Assembly: GCA_017625835.1 (NCBI GenBank)
Contig: JAGAKF010000049.1
Coordinates: forward strand, 1 to 63,750
Length of the DNA stretch: 63,750 nt
Direction of reading: 5' to 3'
DNA from: Clostridia bacterium
GTDB taxonomy: Bacteria > Bacillota > Clostridia > Oscillospirales > Acutalibacteraceae
Of this stretch, positions 5,964 to 14,309 are shown piece after piece (position 1 is the first letter of the stretch; the number at the start of each line of letters is the position of its first letter). Both the position numbers and the translations under genes were made by a program. Below the pieces are notes generated by a model. That model was not told where the DNA came from. It did no database searches and worked only from the letters and a program-made list of their open reading frames with translations.

Positions 5964-8138
5964 ATGACACATAAAGAACTTTTTTCAGACGCAAGATGGA
6001 TATGCCCGAAAAGTGATGCGGATGCAGCACTTTTTCGTGCTGAATTTATTAATGATAAAGCTCAGTCTGCAGAGATAACAATCTGCGGATTGGGCTATTT
6101 TGTTTTATATATCAACGGTCAGAGGGTAAGCGATGACGAGTTTGCACCTGCGTATACGGATTATCATAATCGTCCCGATATGGTGCTTTCCTATCCGCTG
6201 AACGATGTGTGGTCACACAGAATCAACGTAATGAAGTACGATATCACAAAGTATCTTCATGAAGGTGAAAATGTGCTTGGTGTAATGGTTGGCGGTGGAT
6301 TCTATCATCAGCTTTTAAGAAAAGGCGAGGGTAACGTCAGCTACGGTAAAATTAAGCTTTGCTACAAGATTGATTTTGAGGATGGCAAGCAGATTCTTTC
6401 TGATGCCAATACACTCTACAAAAGAGGCTTTTTTGTTAACTCGAATCTTTTCCACGGAGAGAATCACGACTACTCGAGGTTTGACAGAAAGTGGAACACT
6501 TCAGAAGCACAGAAGCACGGTTGGACAAAGCCTGATATCTCCGTTGCGCCTTTGAGCGAATATTATATCCAGTCCTGCCCGTCGGATAAGGTTATTGAAA
6601 CGCTTACTCCCGAGCTTGTGAAAAAAGCGGACACATATAATGTATATAAGGTCGAAAGAAATATAACAGGATATCCTGTTCTGCGTTGCAATGAACCGGG
6701 TGAGCATCTTTGGTACGAGTGTGCAGAAGAGCTTGACGAAAACCTTGATATTGACAATATGTCCGTCGGTTACAATGAGCAAAGACAACGTTTCTTTGCA
6801 ATAACGGATAATTCGGGTGAGTTATATCATCCGTACTTCACCTGGCACGGATTTCAGTATTTTGTCGTGAGCAATAATTGTGAGGTTGCCGAAGTACGTG
6901 TAATTCACACGGATATTGATATAACGTCGTCTTTCGAATGCAGTGACGAAACCCTTAACTGGTACTACAAGGCTTTTATAAATACACAGCTTGGCAACAC
7001 CCACGGTTGTATACCTTCGGACTGTCCGCATCGTGAACGCCTCGGATATACAGGTGACGGAATGCTTACCTGCGATGCTGTTATGACCGAATTTGACGCC
7101 GAAGCGATGTATAGAAAGTGGATTGAAGATATCAAAGACTGCCAGGATAAGTCAACGGGTCACGTTCAGCACACAGCACCTTTTGCAGGCGGTGGCGGCG
7201 GACCTGCAGGCTGGGGTGGCGCGATGATTGTTGTTCCGTACCGTTTCTATCGCCACTACGGTGATGTTCAGGCACTCAGGGACGTTTACCCTAATATGGC
7301 AAAGTTCGTTGAATATATGGAAAGCCGTTGCGAAGACGGACTTATCGTACGTGAAGAAAAGGACGGCTGGTGCCTTGGTGATTGGTGCACTCCTGAAAGA
7401 ATTGCGATTCCCGAACCGTTTGTAAATACAACGCTTTACATCAGTCAGCTTAAAATGCTTGTTGAACTTTGCAAAGCTTTGGAGATTGATACTGCAAAGT
7501 ACGAACAGATGATTGCTGAACACACCGAAGCTGTTATAAAGAAGTATGCAGACGGTGACGGCAGCTTCATCGGTTGCCTGCAGGGCGCAGATGCTTTCGC
7601 TGCAGAGTGCGGAGCAGGGGATGAAAGAACTCTTGAAAAGCTTGTTGAGAAATATACTTCACTTCAGCAGTTCGATACAGGCATTTTCGGAACATACAGC
7701 CTTCTTAATGTGCTTTATTCGTCCGGAAACGGAGATCTTGCAACCGAGCTTCTTGCAAACAAAAACGAAGTTTCGTTTGAACATATGAGAAAAGCGGGAG
7801 CATCAACACTCTGGGAAAACTGGAACGGCGAATCTTCTCATTCGCATCCGATGTTCGGCGCAAGCACATCTTATCTGTTCAGCCATGTCCTCGGCATCAG
7901 GCAGAAAGAGAATTCTGTCAGATACGATGAAATTGTAATTGAACCTGTTTTTGCAAAGTGTCTTGATTTCGCAAAGGGATATATTACGACACCTCACGGA
8001 AAAATTAAAGTTGAGTGGAAACGCAATGAAAGAAAGATTGAAGTTGAGATTGAATTGTGCGAAGGTATAAATGCAATCTTACTGAACGACGGAAAAGAAG
8101 CTTTGCTCAGTGCAGGAAAAAACAATTTTACATTATAA
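5964..8138 (+). CDS. GH78 alpha-L-rhamnosidase-like enzyme
   Basis: A 724-residue cytoplasmic protein without signal peptide. The N-terminal third holds beta-sandwich domains ('YFVLYINGQRVSDDEFAPAY') and the rest is an (alpha/alpha)6 barrel. 'DCPHRERLGYTGDG' near residue 352-365 is the GH78 signature with candidate acidic catalytic residues, and 'WENWNGE' plus 'HSHPMFGA' near 616-630 is the second conserved block. The family releases terminal L-rhamnose from glycosides and pectin. Cytoplasmic location implies that imported oligosaccharides are the substrate. The RBS CGGAGGCG fixes the start. It is a stand-alone gene with its own terminator. Confidence 0.85.
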   Translation: MTHKELFSDARWICPKSDADAALFRAEFINDKAQSAEITICGLGYFVLYINGQRVSDDEFAPAYTDYHNRPDMVLSYPLNDVWSHRINVMKYDITKYLHEGENVLGVMVGGGFYHQLLRKGEGNVSYGKIKLCYKIDFEDGKQILSDANTLYKRGFFVNSNLFHGENHDYSRFDRKWNTSEAQKHGWTKPDISVAPLSEYYIQSCPSDKVIETLTPELVKKADTYNVYKVERNITGYPVLRCNEPGEHLWYECAEELDENLDIDNMSVGYNEQRQRFFAITDNSGELYHPYFTWHGFQYFVVSNNCEVAEVRVIHTDIDITSSFECSDETLNWYYKAFINTQLGNTHGCIPSDCPHRERLGYTGDGMLTCDAVMTEFDAEAMYRKWIEDIKDCQDKSTGHVQHTAPFAGGGGGPAGWGGAMIVVPYRFYRHYGDVQALRDVYPNMAKFVEYMESRCEDGLIVREEKDGWCLGDWCTPERIAIPEPFVNTTLYISQLKMLVELCKALEIDTAKYEQMIAEHTEAVIKKYADGDGSFIGCLQGADAFAAECGAGDERTLEKLVEKYTSLQQFDTGIFGTYSLLNVLYSSGNGDLATELLANKNEVSFEHMRKAGASTLWENWNGESSHSHPMFGASTSYLFSHVLGIRQKENSVRYDEIVIEPVFAKCLDFAKGYITTPHGKIKVEWKRNERKIEVEIELCEGINAILLNDGKEALLSAGKNNFTL

Positions 8139-8141
8139 AAG

Positions 8142-8176
8142 AACCCCGAAGGATTTTCAGATAATCCTTCGGGGTT
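8142..8176. terminator. Bidirectional terminator between GH78 gene and cysteine synthase gene
   Basis: Perfect 14-bp stem AACCCCGAAGGATT (8142-8155) with AATCCTTCGGGGTT (8163-8176), loop of seven. An A-run lies to the left. It sits between two convergent stop codons. Confidence 0.88.
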
Positions 8177-8181
8177 GAATA

Positions 8182-9111
8182 TTATTCTTCAAAAAGGGGA
8201 GTTGAGAAATATCTTTCAGCGGTGTCAGGAAGAACTGTTACAACTGTCTTTCCTTTGCCGAGCTTCTTTGCAAGCTTCAAAGCTGCCGCAACGTTTGTGC
8301 CGCTTGAAATTCCACACATAATACCTTCCTTGCAAGCAAGGTCACGTGCTGTCTGCAATGCTTCCTCATCTTTGATGATGCATACATCGTTGTAAATTGA
8401 AGTGTTGAGGATTGCAGGGATAAGTCCGTCGCCGATACCCATTTGAATATGTGTGCCGATTGAACCGCCGGAAAGAATAGCAGCGTGCTCAGGCTCAACC
8501 GCCCAGATTTCGATATCAGGATTCTTTTCCTTAAGAGTTTCTCCGATGCCTGTTATTGTGCCGCCTGTTCCGATTCCCGAACAGAATCCGTGAATCGGTC
8601 CGTTAACCTGTTCAAGGATTTCAACACCTGTCTGCTGACGCTGGATTGCAACATTTGCAGGATTTTCAAACTGCTGGGGAACGAAAACGTTAGGGTTCTC
8701 GTCGCGCATTCTGAGAGCAAGCTTAAGGCATTCGTCAATGCAATCGCCGATGTTGCCTGCATCGTGAACGTAAAAAACCTCTGCACCGTAGTGCTCTACG
8801 ATCTTTCTTCTCTCTTCGCTTACGGAGTCGGGCATGATGATAATTGCCTTGTAGCCTCTTACTGCACTTACAAGAGCAAGACCGATACCCTGGTTTCCGC
8901 TTGTCGGCTCAACAATGATTGTGTCCTTATTTATAAGACCGCGCTTCTCAGCATCAACGATCATATTGTATGCTGTACGTGTTTTGATTGAACCGCCTAC
9001 GTTGAGGCCCTCGTATTTAACAAGGATTTCCGCACTGTCAGGTTCAACCATATTTGAAAGTCTGATAAGGGGCGTATTGCCCATTGCCTCTAAAACATTG
9101 TTACAAATCAT
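8182..9111 (-). CDS. cysK: Cysteine synthase family PLP enzyme
   Basis: A 309-residue fold-type II PLP enzyme, expected to make cysteine from O-acetylserine and sulfide. PLP lysine is K43 in 'GGSIKTRTA'; the phosphate-binding loop is 'GTGGTITG' and the C-terminal 'GISSGTNVAAA' block is present. Two departures from typical OASS are visible: the substrate loop reads TSGNQG (Gln at 73) instead of TSGNTG, and the lysine motif reads SIKTR instead of SVKDR. The substrate may thus differ. It is monocistronic, with a palindrome just after the transcription start. Confidence 0.8.
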   Translation of the reverse strand: MICNNVLEAMGNTPLIRLSNMVEPDSAEILVKYEGLNVGGSIKTRTAYNMIVDAEKRGLINKDTIIVEPTSGNQGIGLALVSAVRGYKAIIIMPDSVSEERRKIVEHYGAEVFYVHDAGNIGDCIDECLKLALRMRDENPNVFVPQQFENPANVAIQRQQTGVEILEQVNGPIHGFCSGIGTGGTITGIGETLKEKNPDIEIWAVEPEHAAILSGGSIGTHIQMGIGDGLIPAILNTSIYNDVCIIKDEEALQTARDLACKEGIMCGISSGTNVAAALKLAKKLGKGKTVVTVLPDTAERYFSTPLFEE

Positions 9112-9167
9112 TTGAACTGCTCCTGAATTTAATTTACTTACTTAATATAATATGCCGTGTACTGAAA

Positions 9168-9183
9168 TCTGACATCAGTCAGA
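9168..9183. promoter_or_regulatory. Palindromic candidate operator of the cysteine synthase gene
   Basis: TCTGACATCAGTCAGA is a 6-4-6 perfect inverted repeat lying at about +8 to +23 of the minus-strand transcript. The regulator is not identifiable from sequence. Confidence 0.5.
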
Positions 9184-9197
9184 ACAAAAACCAATAT

Positions 9198-9226
9198 AGT
9201 ATATCACAGAAAATTGCTAATGGCAA
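9198..9226 (-). promoter_or_regulatory. Promoter of the cysteine synthase gene
   Basis: Minus strand TTGCCA (9226-9221), 17 bases, TATACT (9203-9198). The leader is about 80 bases. Confidence 0.65.
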
Positions 9227-9291
9227 GATTTAGAAAGAAAAAGTTTTCTTTTTAATAAACACATTTTCAGAAAATTGTCGGCAAATTTTTA

Positions 9292-9320
9292 TTGACACTT
9301 TTTTCCTCTTATGATAAAAT
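9292..9320 (+). promoter_or_regulatory. Promoter of the Ig-like surface protein gene
   Basis: TTGACA (9292-9297), 17 bases, TAAAAT (9315-9320). The gene starts at 9392 after AAGGAGGAAG. Confidence 0.75.
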
Positions 9321-9391
9321 GACTTGCATTTTAAAAGGAATGATATGCGAATGTTTCGTGTATATTTTAAATTGTTTAAGGAGGAAGAATA

Positions 9392-10543
9392 ATGAAACCG
9401 AGAAAAACTATTGTGAAGATTATTGCACTTGTACTTGTACTTATCACAGTTGCATCCTTCTCACCGATCAATGCATTTGCTCTTGAGCGTGCAAGTGGTG
9501 TTAAGGGTGAAGGACATACTCTTGTTATGAAGAGTGACAATCTTACAGTGGCACAGAGAAAGACAATTCAGATGACAGCAACGGTAACGAACGTTGAAAC
9601 TCAGCCTGTTATTGTATGGTCTTCATCAGATGAAGGTGTTGCAACGGTTGACCAGAACGGTGTTGTAAAAGGTGTCAGCGTAGGCGTTGCTATCATCAGA
9701 GCGCAGGCTGTTGTTGACGGCGAAACGCTTAACGGTGAATTTGCAATTAATGTTATCAAGAATAACAATTTCTTAAGAAATCTTCTTGAAGAAAAGCAGA
9801 TTCTCAGCTACCAGTACAGCTACGTTGACGATTATTACTATACAAACGATAAGGATGCCTGGCAGTACAATTTCGGCTTCGGTAAGATTTACGACTTTGT
9901 TTCTCCCTACATTCTTCTCGAGTACGACTACATTCGTGTGTTCTTCACCTATCAGGACAAGGACTGGATGCTTCAGATGTGGAAGGGACAGTACGGACTT
10001 GTTTTCTACGGCGGTGAAGTAGGCATTTACAACAGAGACCACGTTGATGACGGCATGAACGAGTGGACATTCTTCAACTGTCCTGCAGAAGAAGACTGGC
10101 TCAAGATGGATATGACACTCTGGCACGAACAGCTTGACGGCACCTGGAACCGTGAGTTCACAAGAGAGTATGACGAATACTGGTGGTGCACAGGTTTTAA
10201 GAATGGTCACCTTCGTCAGGAAGAACCTGCAGACGAGCTTCGCCTTACAGGCAGAATTACATTTAAGGATGCAGAGATGACACGACTTGTTGCAGAAGGT
10301 CTTGCAGAGTGCGGACTTGTAAGAGTGAATAGCAAAAATGCAATGGGCGTTGATTCAATTTACGTTGACGGAACAGATATCTATTACAGCTGGCAGAATA
10401 TTTCTGAGGCAGAAAGCACAATGTTTATCAAGGTAAGCTCAGGTATCCTCGGTTCACTTCTTGTGCTTCCGTTTGCACCGGTTATCCTTCCCTTCGTTGG
10501 TGCATATGCAGTTCTTGTGTTGCTCACATCAGCTATTCTTTAA
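9392..10543 (+). CDS. Secreted protein with bacterial Ig-like (BIG2) domain
   Basis: A 383-residue protein with an N-terminal signal peptide (residues 1-31, ending ...NAFA). Residues about 45-115 form a BIG2 domain ('VIVWSSSDEGVATVDQNG', 'VVKGVSVGVAIIRA'). The middle, about 125-300, is rich in Tyr and Trp ('DDYYYTNDKDAWQYNFGFGK') and unfamiliar to me; the aromatic richness would suit carbohydrate or cell-wall contact. The C-terminus has a hydrophobic stretch of about 40 residues that may anchor it in the membrane. No catalytic motif is seen. Confidence 0.75.
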   Translation: MKPRKTIVKIIALVLVLITVASFSPINAFALERASGVKGEGHTLVMKSDNLTVAQRKTIQMTATVTNVETQPVIVWSSSDEGVATVDQNGVVKGVSVGVAIIRAQAVVDGETLNGEFAINVIKNNNFLRNLLEEKQILSYQYSYVDDYYYTNDKDAWQYNFGFGKIYDFVSPYILLEYDYIRVFFTYQDKDWMLQMWKGQYGLVFYGGEVGIYNRDHVDDGMNEWTFFNCPAEEDWLKMDMTLWHEQLDGTWNREFTREYDEYWWCTGFKNGHLRQEEPADELRLTGRITFKDAEMTRLVAEGLAECGLVRVNSKNAMGVDSIYVDGTDIYYSWQNISEAESTMFIKVSSGILGSLLVLPFAPVILPFVGAYAVLVLLTSAIL

Positions 10544-10552
10544 TAATTATAA

Positions 10553-10579
10553 CAAGAGGTTGTCAGGTACAGCCTCTTG
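10553..10579 (+). terminator. Intrinsic terminator after the Ig-like gene
   Basis: CAAGAGGTTG (10553-10562) pairs with CAGCCTCTTG (10570-10579) with one wobble. T-run 10581-10586 follows. Confidence 0.85.
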
Positions 10580-10676
10580 CTTTTTTATATACGGATAAAT
10601 GTAAAATTTAATCTGCAAAACCATTGACTTTGCTAAGGTGTTATGATATTTTAAAGTCAACAAAGGAGCTGATTTT

Positions 10677-11852
10677 ATGATTATTACACGACCGCCTATG
10701 GGTTGGAATTCCTGGAACACATTCGCTGAAGATATCAACGAAAAGGTAGTTATGGAAACTGCCGATTTTATCGTTGAAAGCGGACTCAAAGACTGTGGAT
10801 ATGAGTATGTTATTATTGACGATTGCTGGAGCCTTCGCGAAAGAAATGAGAAAGGCGAGATTGTTCCTGATCCCGAAAAATTTCCCCATGGAATAAAATA
10901 CGTTTCAGATTATGTTCATTCAAAAGGACTTAAATTCGGTATGTACTCCTGTGCCGGTACGCTTACCTGTGCACGCTATCCGGGTAGCTATGATCACGAA
11001 TTTACCGATGCACGCTGTTTTGCAGAATGGGGTGTAGACTATCTTAAATACGACTTCTGCTTCCACCCACACTCAACTTTCGGCCATTTTCTTTATAAGA
11101 GAATGTCACTCGCTCTTGCAAACTGCGGACGTGATATCGTCTTTGCGGCTTGCTCATGGGGTGCTGAAAATACAAAGGCATGGATAAAGGAAACAGGTGC
11201 ACATACCTGGCGTTCAACCGGTGATATCGTTGATAACTGGGAGTCGATCAAACGTCTTGCTCAGGACCAGCTCAAGGTGCCTGAGTATAACGGCAACGGC
11301 TGTTTCAATGATATGGATATGCTTGTTGTCGGAATGAAAGGTGAGGGCAACGTCGGAGTCAAAGGTTGTACCGTTGAAGAGTATAAAACTCACTTTGCTT
11401 TCTGGGCAATGATGGGTTCACCGCTTATCATTGGCTGTGACCTCAGAAAAGCTGACGATGACACAATGGCAATCCTTAAGAATAAAATGCTTATTGAAAT
11501 CGACCAGGACGAAGCATACAGACAGCCTTTCTGGGTAAACGGTGACAGGCATATAAATAAAAATCGTAAAGGTGATGAGCCTCTTTATGAGTATTATCCT
11601 GTTGATGAACCGATTCTTGTACGCTTCCTCTCAAACGGTGATGTCGCAATCGGCGGATTCAGCTTCCACGACGAAAAACGCAGATTTTTTGCTACTCTTG
11701 ACAGCATCGGCCTTGGCGAATGCACGGGAAAAACTCTTGAGCTTACAAATGTGTGGACAGGCGAAAAGAAGGTTGTAACAAACGGCACGATTCTTTTTGA
11801 GCTTGAACCGCATTGCTGTGAGGTTTACCGAGCAAGGGTTATTGATAAATAA
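10677..11852 (+). CDS. GH27 alpha-galactosidase
   Basis: A 391-residue cytoplasmic enzyme that hydrolyses terminal alpha-galactosyl residues. It opens with the family hallmark 'PPMGWNSWNTF' and 'YEYVIIDDCW'. The nucleophile is D126 in 'DYLKYDFC' and the acid/base is D183 in 'WRSTGDIVDNW'. The (beta/alpha)8 barrel is followed by a C-terminal beta domain from about residue 290. Without a signal peptide, it should act on imported melibiose- or raffinose-type sugars; a GPH-type sugar symporter lies at 20.2 kb but is not in the same operon. AAGGAGC precedes the ATG. Its stop overlaps the next start by one base. Confidence 0.9.
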   Translation: MIITRPPMGWNSWNTFAEDINEKVVMETADFIVESGLKDCGYEYVIIDDCWSLRERNEKGEIVPDPEKFPHGIKYVSDYVHSKGLKFGMYSCAGTLTCARYPGSYDHEFTDARCFAEWGVDYLKYDFCFHPHSTFGHFLYKRMSLALANCGRDIVFAACSWGAENTKAWIKETGAHTWRSTGDIVDNWESIKRLAQDQLKVPEYNGNGCFNDMDMLVVGMKGEGNVGVKGCTVEEYKTHFAFWAMMGSPLIIGCDLRKADDDTMAILKNKMLIEIDQDEAYRQPFWVNGDRHINKNRKGDEPLYEYYPVDEPILVRFLSNGDVAIGGFSFHDEKRRFFATLDSIGLGECTGKTLELTNVWTGEKKVVTNGTILFELEPHCCEVYRARVIDK

Positions 11853-12043
11853 TGAGTGCGTGTAAAAATTGCGGAAAAACACTCACACCGAATGAAATCG
11901 GACTTACAAAGAAACTCGTAAACCGAGGTTCAACGGAATTTTACTGTATGGATTGTCTTTGTGAAATATTTAAGTGCGATAAAGAACTGCTGGAAAAGAA
12001 AATCGAACAGTTCAAAAAACAAGGCTGTGTATTGTTTGCATAA
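11852..12043 (+). CDS. Small CxxC zinc-ribbon-like protein
   Basis: A 63-residue protein with 'CKNCGKTLTPNEIG' near the N-terminus and 'YCMDCLCEIFKC' in the middle, i.e. two CxxC pairs suited to one zinc ion, then a Lys/Glu-rich helix. I know no function for it. The TAATG overlap with the alpha-galactosidase gene indicates translational coupling. Confidence 0.7.
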   Translation: MSACKNCGKTLTPNEIGLTKKLVNRGSTEFYCMDCLCEIFKCDKELLEKKIEQFKKQGCVLFA

Positions 12044-12046
12044 AGA

Positions 12047-12079
12047 AAGAGGTTGTAAAACTCAGTTTTACAACCTCTT
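12047..12079 (+). terminator. Terminator of the alpha-galactosidase operon
   Basis: Perfect 15-bp stem AAGAGGTTGTAAAAC (12047-12061) with GTTTTACAACCTCTT (12065-12079), loop TCA. A T-rich stretch follows (ATATTTTT). Confidence 0.85.
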
Positions 12080-12129
12080 GATATTTTTATGGAGTTTTAT
12101 CTGATTGCGTCGTCGCAAACATCTGACAG

Positions 12130-13776
12130 TTATGCTTTTTCAGTAGCAATATATTCGAAGAAAAGCTTTAACCAGTGAACAAAGGAAGTGATTGCAACCT
12201 TAAACTTATCAATAAATGATGTCGGCTTATAAATGTCAGGATCAGCGTCCCAATATTCAGTGTTGCAGTTTTCTTCGGTCATCGGCTCAAGAGTATCTGC
12301 CTCAGTGTTATAAACCATAAACTGGCTGTACGGGAAATCGTCAACAGTCAGCTGTCTGTCAGCGGATGCCACATCATACATAATTTTTACTTCGTATGTG
12401 GTCCAGTTTGAATGACTTGAGCCTTTGATGAACCAGGTGGTGTCAGGACAGATACAAGTCGAAGCATCAATAAGCTTGTCAGGAGAGATATACTTGCCCT
12501 TGCCTTCAGCGATGCGCTGATTGATATATTCGTCCGAAAGAGTTTCATAAACATTTGACGTTGTCGCACCGAAAGATGAACGCTTAACGGATGCAAACTG
12601 GTCTGAAACTGCATCTGAGGTAGCACAGATCGGCATCATCTGGAAGCCATACTTTGAAATAACACCAAGGTTCGCTCCGCCGTCTTTGATTTCCTGAATA
12701 AGCTCGGGAACTCTCTGACGAACTTCTTTGTCATAATTATCGAGCTTTTCGATAAGACCAGCATACTTAACTCTCTTTTCGCTGCCTTCTTCACCGAAAA
12801 CGTAGTACTTTGCATCTTCATAATCTTCGGGTGAAACACATGCCCAGTAGTTAGGCCACGTGTAGAATGTAGAGAGAGCAAGTGCAGAGGTTACACCTTC
12901 CACAAGCTTGTCATAGAAAATGTTTTCTGTTGTGCTGATAACGCTTTCAAGAAGACCTGTACGGACAAGCATTTCGATAGTTTCCATGATAAAGTCTTCA
13001 ATATTGAACATGCCGAGGCCTTCAACGTCGCGGAGAATTCTCATAAGAGCAGGGGGAGCAACGTCAAATTTTGCGCATACAACTTCGCTGAGGATTTCTG
13101 CACCGCCGACAACACTGCCGTCGAGGCCGATACCCTGAATGTCCTCAACGCCGTATTTTGCAACGTATGCCATAACTATGTTTGTACCGAGGCAAGTTGC
13201 TGCGATGCCGACTTTTTCACATCCTGTTGTTCTCTTGATGTCCTGAATGAATGAGTGGAAGACATCAGCTGTCTCCATCGGGTCAAGTCGCCAGTCGTAG
13301 TGGAACCAGTAGTCTTCCCATGAGTAGAAGCCTTTGTTGCCTTTCTGATCGTAGTTTCTCTTGTTTTCCATCTGTTGCTTACGTTTTTCTGACAAACCGG
13401 AATTGTTGGTTACGTTACCGTTTTCATCAAGCAGGGAGTTGGAGAAAATCTTGCTGATTTCTGTTTCAAGACCTGCATAGAGATCGTCCCAGTTATCTGT
13501 CACAAGACCTTTTGCAAGGGCAGGAAGAAGAGCTTCTGCCATTGACTTGTACATTTCGCTGTTGTCAGTTCCGGACTCTCCTGTTACGAGCTTTGCAACG
13601 TCCTTGTAATGGAAAATCTTGTTGCCTTCCTCGTCATACAAAGCTTCACCGTCACCTGAGATGCGGATTACGGGAATCTGACTTTGAGTCTCATTTATTT
13701 CGACCCACGAGAATGATGGGATCGCCAAAGAGAAAATGAGAACAATAACCAAAAATACTGATAATAATTTTTTCAT
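12130..13776 (-). CDS. Secreted LCAT/PGAP1-like alpha/beta hydrolase with Cys in the nucleophile elbow
   Basis: A 548-residue protein with a signal peptide (residues 1-23). 'WFHYDWRLDP' at about 157-166 matches the YDWR block of lecithin:cholesterol acyltransferase-type hydrolases. The elbow that is normally GHSxG reads 'IAATCLGTNI', putting Cys195 in place of Ser. A later Asp ('LIDASTCICPDTTW') and His ('IKGSSHSNW') could complete a triad. Substrate would be a lipid or acyl ester outside the cell, if it is active. The large inserted middle region may be a lid. It is transcribed alone; AGGTGTTTT precedes the ATG. Confidence 0.7.
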   Translation of the reverse strand: MKKLLSVFLVIVLIFSLAIPSFSWVEINETQSQIPVIRISGDGEALYDEEGNKIFHYKDVAKLVTGESGTDNSEMYKSMAEALLPALAKGLVTDNWDDLYAGLETEISKIFSNSLLDENGNVTNNSGLSEKRKQQMENKRNYDQKGNKGFYSWEDYWFHYDWRLDPMETADVFHSFIQDIKRTTGCEKVGIAATCLGTNIVMAYVAKYGVEDIQGIGLDGSVVGGAEILSEVVCAKFDVAPPALMRILRDVEGLGMFNIEDFIMETIEMLVRTGLLESVISTTENIFYDKLVEGVTSALALSTFYTWPNYWACVSPEDYEDAKYYVFGEEGSEKRVKYAGLIEKLDNYDKEVRQRVPELIQEIKDGGANLGVISKYGFQMMPICATSDAVSDQFASVKRSSFGATTSNVYETLSDEYINQRIAEGKGKYISPDKLIDASTCICPDTTWFIKGSSHSNWTTYEVKIMYDVASADRQLTVDDFPYSQFMVYNTEADTLEPMTEENCNTEYWDADPDIYKPTSFIDKFKVAITSFVHWLKLFFEYIATEKA

Positions 13777-13910
13777 AGTAAAACACCTCCGAAAAAATAT
13801 TTATATTGTTAGCACATACAATTATAAACTTATGTCAAAAAAATGTCAATTGTATTATCAACATTATGTTGCTTTTAGGCTTATTTTTAGCAAATTTATT
13901 GATTTTTTTA

Positions 13911-13946
13911 AAAAAGAGTGCCGATTCTGAAATCAGCACTCTTTTT
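13911..13946 (-). terminator. Terminator of the glpA-like operon
   Basis: Stem 13911-13926 with 13931-13946. One position pairs only as G-U when read on the minus strand, which fits transcription in that direction. T-run follows on the minus strand. Confidence 0.85.
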
Positions 13947-13948
13947 GA

Positions 13949-14305
13949 TTAATCTTCGTTAGTTGCCACGATATCAACACCCGTATCGCAGATGTTAGTG
14001 ATGAGCACATCTCCCATACGGATCGGCGCATCAACAACCGTATTGTTGATAACCTCCATGCAATCGAACATCTTGCCCTTAGGAATAGGCTTCGCAGTTT
14101 TTACAGGAACAACGGGAAGAACGCCACCGTTTACCCTGACTGTCGAAGTAAGCATTCTGACGGGGTTAGTGCACTCGTCAACAGCATACTGTTCGCCTCT
14201 TTTACAGGTGTTACCTTTAACTGAAATAACCTCGTTGTTATCATTAAGCTCAACTGTGAGCATACAACCGATAGGACATGAAACGCAAACCATTTCTTTA
14301 ATCAT
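13949..14305 (-). CDS. DUF1667 domain protein of glycerol-3-phosphate dehydrogenase operon
   Basis: A 118-residue protein with four conserved Cys: 'CVSCPIGC' at the N-terminus and 'GNTCKRG' further on. These could bind a metal or Fe-S cluster. DUF1667 proteins are typically found as the third gene of anaerobic glpA/glpB-like operons, as here, five bases after the FAD enzyme gene. It probably replaces or assists the electron-transfer subunit GlpC; this is inference from context. Confidence 0.85.
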   Translation of the reverse strand: MIKEMVCVSCPIGCMLTVELNDNNEVISVKGNTCKRGEQYAVDECTNPVRMLTSTVRVNGGVLPVVPVKTAKPIPKGKMFDCMEVINNTVVDAPIRMGDVLITNICDTGVDIVATNED

Positions 14306-14309
14306 AATC

